A stretch of DNA of 31,068 bases, from contig JBMNSK010000015.1 of assembly GCA_050945155.1 (NCBI GenBank), positions 1-31,068 of the forward strand, in the 5' to 3' direction. This document shows, piece after piece, positions 16,622 through 25,151 of this stretch; within the stretch, counting starts at the first letter, position 1; each line of letters starts with the position of its first letter. Both the position numbers and the translations under genes were made by a program. The DNA comes from JBMNSK01 sp050945155 (GTDB taxonomy: Bacteria > Actinomycetota > Coriobacteriia > Coriobacteriales > Eggerthellaceae). Below the pieces are notes generated by a model. That model had not been told where the DNA came from and ran no database searches. It was given only the letters and a program-made list of their open reading frames with translations.

Positions 16622-17443
16622 CTACTGCGCCATCAGTTCTGCTATTGCCTCTTGAGCCTGGTCAGCAGAAGGGGCTTTACCATGCCACGAGACTTCATTT
16701 TCCATATACGAAACGCCCTTACCCTTAATGGTATGAGCAATAAATACATGTGGTTTACCACCACGGTCCTGCTTTACTTGCTTAAATGCAGCTATCAAGG
16801 CATCTATATCGTGCCCATCAATCTCATGCACATCCCAACCAAAAGCCTCAAACTTTGAAACTAAGCTTGCAGGATTGCATACCTCAGACGTGGGACCATC
16901 AATTTGGAGATTATTGCGATCAACAATAGCTACCAAGTTATCAAGCTTATGGTGTGCAGCGAACATCGCGGCCTCCCAAACCTGGCCTTCTTCGCATTCG
17001 CCATCGCCCAAGAGTACAAAGACCGTCTCGTCTGTCTTGTTGAGCTTAATGCCTGCAGCCATACCGCAGGCAATGGAAAGGCCCTGCCCAAGTGAACCCG
17101 TTGAAACTTCGACACCAGGCAAAAGGTTTGAGTCGGGATGTCCCTGAAGACGCGAATGCGGAGCACGCAAGCTCATGAGTTCATCGGTGGGAAAATAACC
17201 CGCATGAGCGAGCGTCGCATAGAGCGCCGGTGCCGCGTGACCTTTCGCCAAAATAAAGCGGTCACGACCTTCAAGCTTGGGATTTTTTGGATCGTAGTGT
17301 AAGACCCCGCCGAAATAAAGAGCACAAAGAATATCTGTACAGGAAAGAGAGCCACCGGGATGTCCGCTTCCAGCCCGGGCTATCATCTTGATAATATCAA
17401 CCCTGACCTGCGTTGCTAGACTCGTCAATCGTGCTGTTTCCAT
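16622..17443 (-). CDS. Transketolase, N-terminal half (split enzyme)
   Basis: This 273-aa protein is the thiamine-diphosphate and metal-binding half of a split transketolase of the pentose phosphate pathway. It shows HPGGS (28-32), KGHA (67-70), STGSLGQGLS and the metal-binding GDGECEEGQ ... DRNN (146-178). It ends in HGKAPS followed by AQEAIAELMAQ, as in other split N-terminal subunits. It follows prfB by 82 nt and precedes its partner half by 25 nt. The ATG at 17443 has GAGGAGAGGG upstream. Confidence 0.93.
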   Translation of the reverse strand: METARLTSLATQVRVDIIKMIARAGSGHPGGSLSCTDILCALYFGGVLHYDPKNPKLEGRDRFILAKGHAAPALYATLAHAGYFPTDELMSLRAPHSRLQGHPDSNLLPGVEVSTGSLGQGLSIACGMAAGIKLNKTDETVFVLLGDGECEEGQVWEAAMFAAHHKLDNLVAIVDRNNLQIDGPTSEVCNPASLVSKFEAFGWDVHEIDGHDIDALIAAFKQVKQDRGGKPHVFIAHTIKGKGVSYMENEVSWHGKAPSADQAQEAIAELMAQ

Positions 17444-17525
17444 CGAGGCCCTCTCCTCTTGTTTCGCGGCGTACCGCAGTTCATTCTACAATGAAATTCG
17501 TCTCGGTCTTCCACTATTTAGATAA

Positions 17526-18635
17526 TTATTGTGATGCCTTCCATTTGTGGTAGCCAATGACAAATTCATCTAGATCTCCGTCGAGAACTGCTTCGACATT
17601 TCCAGTTTCAATATTAGATCTCAGGTCTTTCACGAGTTGATACGGATAGAGCACGTAGTTGCGAATCTGGCTCCCAAAAGAGTTGTCCATCCGGTCACCG
17701 CGCAACTCATTAATTTCTTGGTCTCGCTTGCGCTCTTCAATTTCATAGAGCTTTGCGCGTAGCACCCTAAAGGCAGCCTCTTTATTCTGCAACTGGCTCT
17801 TCTCATTTTGACAGGTGACAACAATACCCGTTGGAATATGGGTTAAACGCACTGCTGAGTCGGTCGTATTGACGCTTTGTCCGCCCGGACCACTGGAGCG
17901 ATAGACATCTACGCGCACATCAGCAGGGTTGAGGTTGATTTCTATATCGTCGGGCACCACAGGCAATACCTCGACGCTTGCAAAGGTTGTATGGCGGCGC
18001 TTTTTGTCATCAGTTGGTGAAATGCGAACAAGACGATGAACGCCTGACTCACTTCGAAGCATGCCATAGGCATTTCGTCCTTCAATTTGAATCGTTGCCT
18101 TATCGAGGCCGATGACTTCACCCGGAACAGCGTCAAGGATTTTTACCCGCCAAGACTTTTTCTCGGCATACCGGACATACATACGGAAAAGCATTTCAGT
18201 CCAGTCCTGCGCTTCAAGTCCCCCGGAACCAGGGTTTACAGACAAGATGGCGTCACCCGCATCAAAGCGACCGGAAAACCATGAACTTACTTCAAGCGAA
18301 TCTAAGAGGGTTTCGAGCTTTTTTGCATCTGCGAGGACTTCTGCCTTAAAAGCCTCATCATCTTGGACAAGCTCAAAGGCGGTCTGCATGTCTTCAAGCA
18401 AAGACTGAGCATCTTCGTACTCTTGGATAACATCCTTAAGCGCACTTGCCTCTTTGGATATCTCTTGAGCTAGAGAAGAGTCGTCCCAAAATCCCGGTTG
18501 GGCCATCTGGACTTCAAGCTCAGATACCCGTTTCCGTTTTTCCTCGATATGCAAAAACGCATACGCATCAGATACGCGACGCGCAAGCGAATCAATATCT
18601 TTCTCGTCTAGTTCTTCCATACCCGTCCCACTCAT
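17526..18635 (-). CDS. prfB: Peptide chain release factor 2 with SPT in place of SPF
   Basis: RF2 ends translation at UGA and UAA. The 369-aa protein has the usual layout: helical N-terminal domain, GGQ motif at 251-253 (SSGPGGQSVNTTDSAVRL) that triggers peptide release, and the stop-codon-reading region RLVRISPTDDKKRRHTTF. In characterised RF2 the reading tripeptide is SPF; here residues 206-208 are Ser-Pro-Thr (codons TCA CCA ACT, Thr at 18012-18014). RF1 instead uses PxT, and the flanking sequence is clearly RF2-like. The early part reads straight through (DAYAFLHIEEKRKR) with no in-frame UGA, so the programmed frameshift used by many RF2 genes is absent. GGAG lies just before the ATG. It follows secA by 70 nt. 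Confidence 0.95.
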   Translation of the reverse strand: MSGTGMEELDEKDIDSLARRVSDAYAFLHIEEKRKRVSELEVQMAQPGFWDDSSLAQEISKEASALKDVIQEYEDAQSLLEDMQTAFELVQDDEAFKAEVLADAKKLETLLDSLEVSSWFSGRFDAGDAILSVNPGSGGLEAQDWTEMLFRMYVRYAEKKSWRVKILDAVPGEVIGLDKATIQIEGRNAYGMLRSESGVHRLVRISPTDDKKRRHTTFASVEVLPVVPDDIEINLNPADVRVDVYRSSGPGGQSVNTTDSAVRLTHIPTGIVVTCQNEKSQLQNKEAAFRVLRAKLYEIEERKRDQEINELRGDRMDNSFGSQIRNYVLYPYQLVKDLRSNIETGNVEAVLDGDLDEFVIGYHKWKASQ

Positions 18636-18705
18636 TAACTCCAGTTACGTCATTGTCGCGCAAACTCAAAGCGAGTTGCTTCATCAAGAATCAAGAGTGA
18701 GAAAA

Positions 18706-21495
18706 TCAAAGATAACGGCCATGACACTTCTTGAATTTTTTACCGGAGCCGCAAGGGCAAGGGTCATTTCTGCCAACGTTGGCATAGGGGTCGTCCTTGT
18801 CCTTCACGTATGTTTGAACTTTTCCTTGGCTTGGCTTCGGCACCGAGTCCTGCCCTGCTGCTGCCTCGGCTCCCCCCTGCGCTTGTGCTTGCGCACGTGC
18901 TCCTTCTGCAGCAAGACGTGACTGCTGCTGTCCTTCAAGTGCCTGTTCCGGCGATGAGTAGCTGACCTTACCAGCAAGCGGATTGCGCTCTTCGCCCAAA
19001 TCGGGTTCTTCTTCTTGAACCGCAATCTGAAGACGTAAGAGCGTGCGAATATAGTCCTCGTACATGCCGCGAGTTAAGCTCTTAAAGGCGTTATAAGCTT
19101 CCTCACGGTATTCAGTGAGAGGATCGCGTTGACCATAAGCGCGCAGGCCAATGCCAGCACGGAGGTAGTCCATATCCTGCAGGTGCATCATCCACCTTGT
19201 GTCCATGATGCGAAGCATAACCTGAGCCTCAAGCGTGCTCATTACTTTCGTGCCAAGCATCTTGGTCTTTTCGTCGTAGACATCTTCTAGATAGTCAATG
19301 ATGACGTCAGAAAGCGTATCAGGGTCCTCGTCTACATCGTAGTCTTCAGCATGATAACTTGCTCCAGTCATGCTTGAAGTCCATCTATCAATTGACTTGT
19401 AGTCCCAATCTTCACTCGTCGTTTTCTCAGGACAATTCTCGTCAATCATGTCCTCGACCAAATCCTCGATGATTTCTGGAATGCGCTCGGACATGTCCTT
19501 GCCATCGAGGATAGAATTTCGTTCTTCATAGATAGCTTGGCGTTGTAGGTTCATAACGTCGTCGTATTCGAGGACGTTTTTACGTGCGGCAAAATGCATG
19601 GTCTCAACCTGGCGCTGGGCACTTTCAATAGCCTTGGTAACCATATTGGCCTGAATAGGCATATCTTCAGGCATTTCGTTCTTTTCCATCATGCGCCCGA
19701 TGGAATCCATACGGCTTCCGCCAAAGAGACGCATGAGGTCATCTTCAAGCGAAAGATAGAACTGAGTAACACCCGGGTCACCCTGACGTCCGGAACGACC
19801 ACGAAGCTGGTTGTCAATACGACGAGACTCATGACGTTCAGTACCAATAACGGCCAGACCGCCTACTTTGACTACTTCTTCGTGCTCTTGTGAAGTAATC
19901 TCCTCGGCGTCTACACGAGCTTGGTCAATTTGCTCTTCGGTCGCTTCGTCGGGATCGATACCCTGGTCACGTAAAATATCTTCAGCAAGAATTTCGGGGT
20001 TACCACCGAGCAAGATGTCGGTACCACGACCAGCCATGTTTGTTGCAATAGTCACGGCACCCACACGACCAGCTTGTGCAATGATATGAGCCTCGCGTTC
20101 ATGATTCTTCGCGTTGAGAGTTTCATGTTTGATACCGCGCTTGTCCAGAAGACGCGAGAGCTTTTCAGAACTTTCAATGGAGACCGTACCAATAAGACAC
20201 GGCTGACCAGCACTGTGGCGCTCGCTCACGTCATCAGCCACCGCATTAAACTTTGCATCGATAGTGCGATAGATAAGGTCGTTCTTATCTTCACGAATCA
20301 TCGGTTTATTCGTCGGAATTGTCACAACGGGTAAGTTGTAAATCTGGCGGAACTCAGAGTCTTCGGTCATAGCCGTACCAGTCATACCAGACAGCTTGTC
20401 ATAGAGGCGGAAGTAGTTTTGCAGTGTAATGGTTGCCAGTGTTTGATTTTCCTCGCGGACCCGAACGTGCTCTTTTGCCTCAAGGGCCTGGTGGAGACCC
20501 TCAGAATAACGACGGCCTTCCATGATACGTCCGGTGAACTCATCAACAATCTTCACTTCGCCATTGACAACGACATAGTCGACATCGCGGTGGAATAAAA
20601 ACTGAGCTTTAAGAGCTTGTTGCAGGTGATTTGCAAGTTGACCAGATGGGTCGGCATAGATATTGTCGATGCCGAGTAAGTTCTCAATCTTCGTTAAGCC
20701 GCTTTCCGTTGCGTTAATGGTTCGCTTTGCCTCATCCATATCAAAGTCGATATCGCGGTGCAAACCAACCATAGCACGAGCAAACTTTTGGTAGGTGTCG
20801 GCAGCCTGACTTCCGGCACCAGAAATAATCAACGGGGTTCGCGCTTCATCGATAAGAATGGAGTCAACCTCGTCGACGATAGCGAAATGATGACCACGCT
20901 GGACACGTGCTTCTGCCTTTGTGACCATGTTGTCGCGCAGATAGTCGAAACCAAATTCGGAGTTTGTACCGTAGGTAACATCGGCATCATAGGCAGGTTT
21001 TTTCTGAGCTGGCCTCATGCCATTTTGAATAAGACCTACGTCCATTCCCATGAAGCGATATATCTGTCCCATCCACTGGGAGTCGCGCTTTGCCAGGTAG
21101 TCATTGACGGTCACTATATGAACACTGTCGCCGGTTAAAGCATTAAGATAGCCTGCAAGCGTAGAGACCAAGGTTTTACCTTCACCGGTTTTCATCTCGG
21201 CAATCTGACCATCATTAAGCACCATACCGCCAATAAGCTGGACATCGAAGTGACGCAGTCCAAGCGTGCGAACACTTGCCTCACGAACCGCCGCAAAAGC
21301 CTCCGGCAACACATCGTCAAGACTTGCCCCCTGTTTAAGGCGACGGCGGAATTCACCGGTCATAGCCCGCAAGTCCTCGTCGGACTTTGCCTGCATAGTC
21401 GGTTCTAACTCATTAATTTTTGATACGACTTCCCCATATTTTTTAACCTGTCGACCTTCGCCGGCAGTAAGAATCTTTGACAAAAAGCCAGGCAT
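18706..21495 (-). CDS. secA: Preprotein translocase ATPase SecA
   Basis: SecA drives protein export through SecYEG. The 929-aa protein has Walker A in MKTGEGKTLV (101-110), the DEAD-type box VDEVDSILIDEARTPL, helicase motifs (TNMAGRGTDILLGGN; QLRGRSGRQGDPG) and a C-terminal zinc-binding SEC-C tail CPCGSGKKFKKCH (913-925), which usually binds SecB or the ribosome. A Gln/Ala-rich low-complexity linker precedes the tail. The ATG at 21495 begins MPGFLSKIL, as expected, but its ribosome binding site is weak. Confidence 0.98.
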   Translation of the reverse strand: MPGFLSKILTAGEGRQVKKYGEVVSKINELEPTMQAKSDEDLRAMTGEFRRRLKQGASLDDVLPEAFAAVREASVRTLGLRHFDVQLIGGMVLNDGQIAEMKTGEGKTLVSTLAGYLNALTGDSVHIVTVNDYLAKRDSQWMGQIYRFMGMDVGLIQNGMRPAQKKPAYDADVTYGTNSEFGFDYLRDNMVTKAEARVQRGHHFAIVDEVDSILIDEARTPLIISGAGSQAADTYQKFARAMVGLHRDIDFDMDEAKRTINATESGLTKIENLLGIDNIYADPSGQLANHLQQALKAQFLFHRDVDYVVVNGEVKIVDEFTGRIMEGRRYSEGLHQALEAKEHVRVREENQTLATITLQNYFRLYDKLSGMTGTAMTEDSEFRQIYNLPVVTIPTNKPMIREDKNDLIYRTIDAKFNAVADDVSERHSAGQPCLIGTVSIESSEKLSRLLDKRGIKHETLNAKNHEREAHIIAQAGRVGAVTIATNMAGRGTDILLGGNPEILAEDILRDQGIDPDEATEEQIDQARVDAEEITSQEHEEVVKVGGLAVIGTERHESRRIDNQLRGRSGRQGDPGVTQFYLSLEDDLMRLFGGSRMDSIGRMMEKNEMPEDMPIQANMVTKAIESAQRQVETMHFAARKNVLEYDDVMNLQRQAIYEERNSILDGKDMSERIPEIIEDLVEDMIDENCPEKTTSEDWDYKSIDRWTSSMTGASYHAEDYDVDEDPDTLSDVIIDYLEDVYDEKTKMLGTKVMSTLEAQVMLRIMDTRWMMHLQDMDYLRAGIGLRAYGQRDPLTEYREEAYNAFKSLTRGMYEDYIRTLLRLQIAVQEEEPDLGEERNPLAGKVSYSSPEQALEGQQQSRLAAEGARAQAQAQGGAEAAAGQDSVPKPSQGKVQTYVKDKDDPYANVGRNDPCPCGSGKKFKKCHGRYL

Positions 21496-21579
21496 AAACC
21501 ATCAACTTTCTCTTGTACTTCGCTTGCTTCTGTACTCTAACACACCGCAGATGAATAAACGTTTCCCTAGGGCTCAATC

Positions 21580-21607
21580 CCTATAATCGTCACGCCTTGA
21601 AAACCAA
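21580..21607 (-). promoter_or_regulatory. Possible secA promoter
   Basis: On the minus strand a -35 TTGGTT (21602-21607) and a -10 TATAGG (21580-21585) are 16 nt apart. They lie between the upstream terminator (21624) and secA, with a leader of about 80 nt. The -10 match is only moderate, and other start points are possible in this gap. Confidence 0.35.
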
Positions 21608-21619
21608 TCCGTAACCTAA

Positions 21620-21649
21620 AGAAGCAGCGCCGTAAAACTACGGCGCTGC
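21620..21649 (-). terminator. Intrinsic terminator after the SARP-type regulator
   Basis: GCAGCGCCGTA (21624-21634) and TACGGCGCTGC (21639-21649) form a perfect 11-bp stem with a 4-nt loop. On the minus strand it is followed by TTCTTTAGG. It lies about 210 nt after the regulator stop and separates it from secA. Confidence 0.7.
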
Positions 21650-21857
21650 GCTCCGAAATTTCGAGAAAACCTCGGTTTAATATCCACTTGCAATACCATG
21701 AATACCGTCCAATAGATTCTCCTTCTCTCCGAAGCCTCTTCCTTATCAACTGTATGACTCAAAGAGAGCAAGCCTGAACTTTGAGTCGTAAACCACGTAG
21801 TGAAATGAAGCAACACCCCTTTCGAATTCGAACTGACTCTGCAAACTCAAACAAATG
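21650..21857 (-). other. Non-coding stretch with a second hairpin, 3' of the regulator
   Basis: These 208 nt lie between the regulator stop and its terminator and contain no supported gene. They hold a 9-bp stem GACTCAAAG (21756-21764) with CTTTGAGTC (21779-21787), a 12-bp palindrome TTCGAATTCGAA (21821-21832) and a 10-bp palindrome CGAAATTTCG (21654-21663). This could be a structured 3' untranslated region or a small RNA. Confidence 0.4.
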
Positions 21858-24476
21858 TCAAAGTACGAGCGTCTGTGTACTTTGTAGCGTTTCCTCATAC
21901 AGGCAGATAAGTTCCTCGGAAGGATCGATGCCAAGTTCGTCAGCAAGTGTTTTTCTGCACGTGAGAAAAGTTTCGAGTGCTGCCGTTCGTTGACCGGCAG
22001 CGATGCGCGCTTTCATGAGCGTTGCATAGGCATCTTCACGCAGAGGGTCGCGCCTAATAGCAGCATTGGCATAAAGAAGAGACTGCTGCACACTCCCCTC
22101 GCGAATATGGCGCTCTGAAGCTGCAACCATGGCATCAACCAGGCGGATGCGAGCATTGTCGCGCGCTCGCACGATATCGTCGTTTTCCAGCTCCGCAGGC
22201 ATAAGGTCGTCGGCAAAGCAGGTATCAATTTCGCTATAGAGGTCTGTCCAAGCACTGCCACCACCGAAGAGGAGTCGGTTACATACCTCATCAAATCGAG
22301 CATAGTCACTCTCAACATAGGCTGCATTCAAACGGCAGGTTTTCTGATGTCGACACAGATAGGGACAGGACCCATCAGGAAGCATCAACGCACGCCGCAG
22401 TTGACTCCAAACGGAATAAAAGTTCTTTCGAGCAGTATCAAGCTCCGAATTAGGCCAAAGCGACTGGGCAAGCTCATCGCGGGACCGTTCTCTTCCACGA
22501 CTAATAACTAAAAGTGCAAGCAGCGTTTTGGACTTCTGACGCTTAAAAATCTGCGGTGGCAACAATTCAGCACCCCGGTAGACGCTGATGCCACCAAAGA
22601 TATTGATGCGAATGAAAGGAATGAATTCTTTGCGCGCTTTGTTTCCATACGCCGCTGAGCTGAAATTTGTTTTTTCAAAGGGTGCAGAGATTTCATTCAT
22701 ACGAACAGCCTCTTCGCGAGACAGCTCTTCATGATACGTTTGTTGCTGGCCTTGCATGCTTAGCTTCGTATCGCGAGCAAACAAAACTTGTGAGGATTTC
22801 AAAGTTCTCTCGGAACTGAGAAGTCCTGCCTTGCGTACTTTCTCGAGACCTTCGACCGCAAGAGCACAGAAAAGATTGGGAGTGGCCAAGATATGTTCAA
22901 TCTGGTCATGAACCAAAGCCTCGATATCTGCTAGACAGGATCCGAGACCCTGCATGCGCGCAAGCGTTGTCTCATTACGTTTCGCTTGGGCAAAAAATTC
23001 GCAAATCCAAGCTCCAGCGACTAGGCAGATATCGTCAGACCCGCCCGCTCGCTGTAAAAGCTTCCAGAGTTGCACGAGCTTACCGGGAGACTTCTTCTCA
23101 CAAAGACTGACAAGCGCTAAAAACCGCCAAGCCGACAGGTTTTGCGATGACAGGCTGTTTAGCCAATCGAATGACTTCTCTGAAAATGGCAGAATTCTTT
23201 GCAAGATAAGAACCGTGGTATGCAGAGCCTTTTGGACCTGTACCTCATCCGAAAAGCGCATGAGCAAGACAAGAGCAGATAGACGCGCTTCATCTTCTTC
23301 CCCAGGATTAAAGCCAAGGTAGGTTGCCAGCTCCCTTGCGCGATTTCCATCACCAAGGGCTAAAAGTCGCCATGCTTCATGCGCCTCCGATAAACCGCCG
23401 GGATGTTTCCTTCTTTTGCAAGCGTGCGCATAGAGGCGGTGCGCTTCAAAGATACACACCTGCCCAAAAAGGTCCCATGCATGTTTGCGCTCCCACAAAA
23501 GAGCAGCTTCCGAAGAAGAGAGTGCCTCGATTACCTCGCATGCTCGCGCTGATAGGCCTGCTTCCAATAAGGTAGAAGCCCAGTACTCAGATAGATCTAC
23601 ATCACGTTTGTCCTTAATCACCTCTGAGAGGATTTCGAATTTCGGACGAATAGCGGAAAGGATATCCCGCACCGCAAAACAGGGAGCATTGAACTGGTCT
23701 TGGTGAGCATTCAATCCAAGATAGGGATAATTTCTCGCCAAGTGCGAAAGGAGCGAATCGCAGCATAAAAACTTCGAAGACAAAAGATCAATACTGCCAT
23801 TGCCCATCAGCAAGATGCTTGTAATGGCGAGGAGTACATCGCCGGGAAGCTCTTCACTTAAAATTTTCTCAAGAAAATGGAGCTCGCAGTCCTGCGTGGT
23901 TCCCCATCGCAGCGCAGGAATTCGATCAATGAGCCTGATATCGGTAAGAGAAAGTGCCCGCACCTGCCCGTCATGACTCAAAGCGGCCTCATAGTCGGTA
24001 AGAAGAAAGTCATGGGGAGATAGCTTTATGCGGTCATGTTGCAGCGAAGCAAAAGAGTCAGCTGCGGGAGGGCAAACCACTAAGACCTCACAGTTTTGCC
24101 GCATGAGCTCATCAAAAACGCGAGAAAGGTTTGTTGACCTTTCGGCACTGAGCGGTGGAAGACCGTCAAACACGGCAAGTCCCGGTTCGTCATCGGCTTC
24201 CATAATTTCGGCGTTTATATTGCCCGCATCCAAATCCCTTAAAAAGCACGGGCTTAAGCAGTCAAACCAAAAAACATGGTGAAAACTGAACATAGTCTCG
24301 GCGTATTCAAAGGCAAGAGAACTTTTCCCGAATCCGGAAGGCGCAACCAAAAAGCGTGCAACCTCGCGCTCTCTGAGTAATTTGGCCATCAGTTCTGGCC
24401 GTGAATAAATCCTGCAGGATAAGAACTGTGCGGGGCGGCGTCCCCGGCACGCAGATTTCGAAATGTACGATGTCAC
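21858..24476 (-). CDS. Large ATPase-linked SARP/BTAD transcriptional regulator
   Basis: The 872-aa protein has an N-terminal P-loop ATPase with Walker A APSGFGKSS (45-53, Lys51) and a probable Walker B strand ending at Asp104 (LAVFDG). This is like MalT/STAND-type regulators. A long helical, repeat-like middle follows (about 250-610). Then comes an OmpR-type winged helix (618-697: INIFGG..., KSKTLLALLV, ARKNFYSVWSQLRRAL) and a bacterial transcriptional activation domain (about 715-872, with YANAAIRRDPLREDAY and LADELGIDPSEEL). In Streptomyces AfsR/SARP proteins the DNA-binding and BTAD domains come first; here they are last. The start is GTG at 24476 with GAGGG upstream. It has its own promoter (24531-24559) and a terminator. 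No metabolite cluster is adjacent, so its targets are unknown. Confidence 0.88.
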   Translation of the reverse strand: MTSYISKSACRGRRPAQFLSCRIYSRPELMAKLLREREVARFLVAPSGFGKSSLAFEYAETMFSFHHVFWFDCLSPCFLRDLDAGNINAEIMEADDEPGLAVFDGLPPLSAERSTNLSRVFDELMRQNCEVLVVCPPAADSFASLQHDRIKLSPHDFLLTDYEAALSHDGQVRALSLTDIRLIDRIPALRWGTTQDCELHFLEKILSEELPGDVLLAITSILLMGNGSIDLLSSKFLCCDSLLSHLARNYPYLGLNAHQDQFNAPCFAVRDILSAIRPKFEILSEVIKDKRDVDLSEYWASTLLEAGLSARACEVIEALSSSEAALLWERKHAWDLFGQVCIFEAHRLYAHACKRRKHPGGLSEAHEAWRLLALGDGNRARELATYLGFNPGEEDEARLSALVLLMRFSDEVQVQKALHTTVLILQRILPFSEKSFDWLNSLSSQNLSAWRFLALVSLCEKKSPGKLVQLWKLLQRAGGSDDICLVAGAWICEFFAQAKRNETTLARMQGLGSCLADIEALVHDQIEHILATPNLFCALAVEGLEKVRKAGLLSSERTLKSSQVLFARDTKLSMQGQQQTYHEELSREEAVRMNEISAPFEKTNFSSAAYGNKARKEFIPFIRINIFGGISVYRGAELLPPQIFKRQKSKTLLALLVISRGRERSRDELAQSLWPNSELDTARKNFYSVWSQLRRALMLPDGSCPYLCRHQKTCRLNAAYVESDYARFDEVCNRLLFGGGSAWTDLYSEIDTCFADDLMPAELENDDIVRARDNARIRLVDAMVAASERHIREGSVQQSLLYANAAIRRDPLREDAYATLMKARIAAGQRTAALETFLTCRKTLADELGIDPSEELICLYEETLQSTQTLVL

Positions 24477-24530
24477 GATTCAACTTCCCTCATTTACATC
24501 TGAGGTTTGGTCGAATTTCGGAGTGTCACC

Positions 24531-24559
24531 ATACTAAATAAATGAATGGTTGTGTGCAA
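24531..24559 (-). promoter_or_regulatory. Promoter of the SARP-type regulator
   Basis: On the minus strand a -35 TTGCAC (24554-24559) and a -10 TAGTAT (24531-24536) are exactly 17 nt apart. Transcription would start near 24524, giving a 48-nt leader to the GTG at 24476. Confidence 0.6.
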
Positions 24560-24571
24560 GTTTCATTCCGA

Positions 24572-24607
24572 AAAATAATAATTATTTTGTATAAAGATAC
24601 AAAATAA
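24572..24607. promoter_or_regulatory. Overlapping AT-only dyads upstream of the regulator promoter
   Basis: Two inverted repeats overlap. AAAATAAT and ATTATTTT flank a single base (24572-24588). TTATTTTGTAT (24582-24592) pairs perfectly with ATACAAAATAA (24597-24607) across a 4-nt spacer. They lie 13-48 nt upstream of the -35 of the regulator promoter. They could be an activator or autoregulation site, an UP-like element, or a weak terminator for rsfS. Confidence 0.45.
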
Positions 24608-24651
24608 AGCAAAAATATGGTGAATTCAACGATAGTAATTCTCTTGCACTA

Positions 24652-25128
24652 TCAAGAATTTTGTGGTTTGTCTTCGTCGTTTTTCCCCAAAAGTTTCGCG
24701 ATGCGATCCGAGTATTCTATATCGGTAATCCCCGCTTCTTTTGCTAAGTCAAGCACCGGCGCATCGTTCCAGAGAGCCTCAAGACGGTAGTAATCACGTG
24801 CTTCTGGCTGGAAAACATGGACCACGATAATGCCATAGTCGAGAAGTGACCAAGCTCCATCTTTACTCGTTTCACGGTGAAGGGGCTTCACATGCCCTTC
24901 GATACGAAGCTTCTCTTCGATTTCGTCGATAATCGCATCAACTTGGCGGTTGTTGGCAGCTGTTGCGATAACAAAATAGTCACAAACACCAATAAGCTCT
25001 CCGACTTCCTGAACCATGATGTCAGTTGCCTTCTTTTCATTTGCAGCTCGAGCGGCAATGATGGCGCACTCTTTCGAACCGAGCTCTTCTAGGTTCTGCT
25101 TGTCCGCTGCGTTATCGACTTGGGTCAT
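24652..25128 (-). CDS. rsfS: Ribosomal silencing factor RsfS
   Basis: RsfS binds ribosomal protein L14 and blocks joining of the subunits during starvation. The 158-aa protein carries CDYFVIATAAN (49-59), the WSLLDYGIIVVHVF core strand (93-106) and YYRLEALW (113-120), all typical. A short charged tail follows. It is the last gene of the rplU-to-rsfS operon, 23 nt after the nadD-yqeK fusion, which is its usual place. The ATG has AGGAAG upstream. Confidence 0.95.
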   Translation of the reverse strand: MTQVDNAADKQNLEELGSKECAIIAARAANEKKATDIMVQEVGELIGVCDYFVIATAANNRQVDAIIDEIEEKLRIEGHVKPLHRETSKDGAWSLLDYGIIVVHVFQPEARDYYRLEALWNDAPVLDLAKEAGITDIEYSDRIAKLLGKNDEDKPQNS

Positions 25129-25151
25129 TAAGCTTCCTTTCTGGATTGTAG

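Noticed and set aside
15622..17443. Broken transketolase gene (frameshifted or interrupted)
   Set aside because: Each half has its own start, ribosome binding site and complete domains, matching known split transketolases, so this is a natural two-gene arrangement.
18550..18635. Programmed +1 frameshift in prfB
   Set aside because: The frame is open from the ATG through the region where other RF2 genes carry the in-frame UGA, so no shift is needed.
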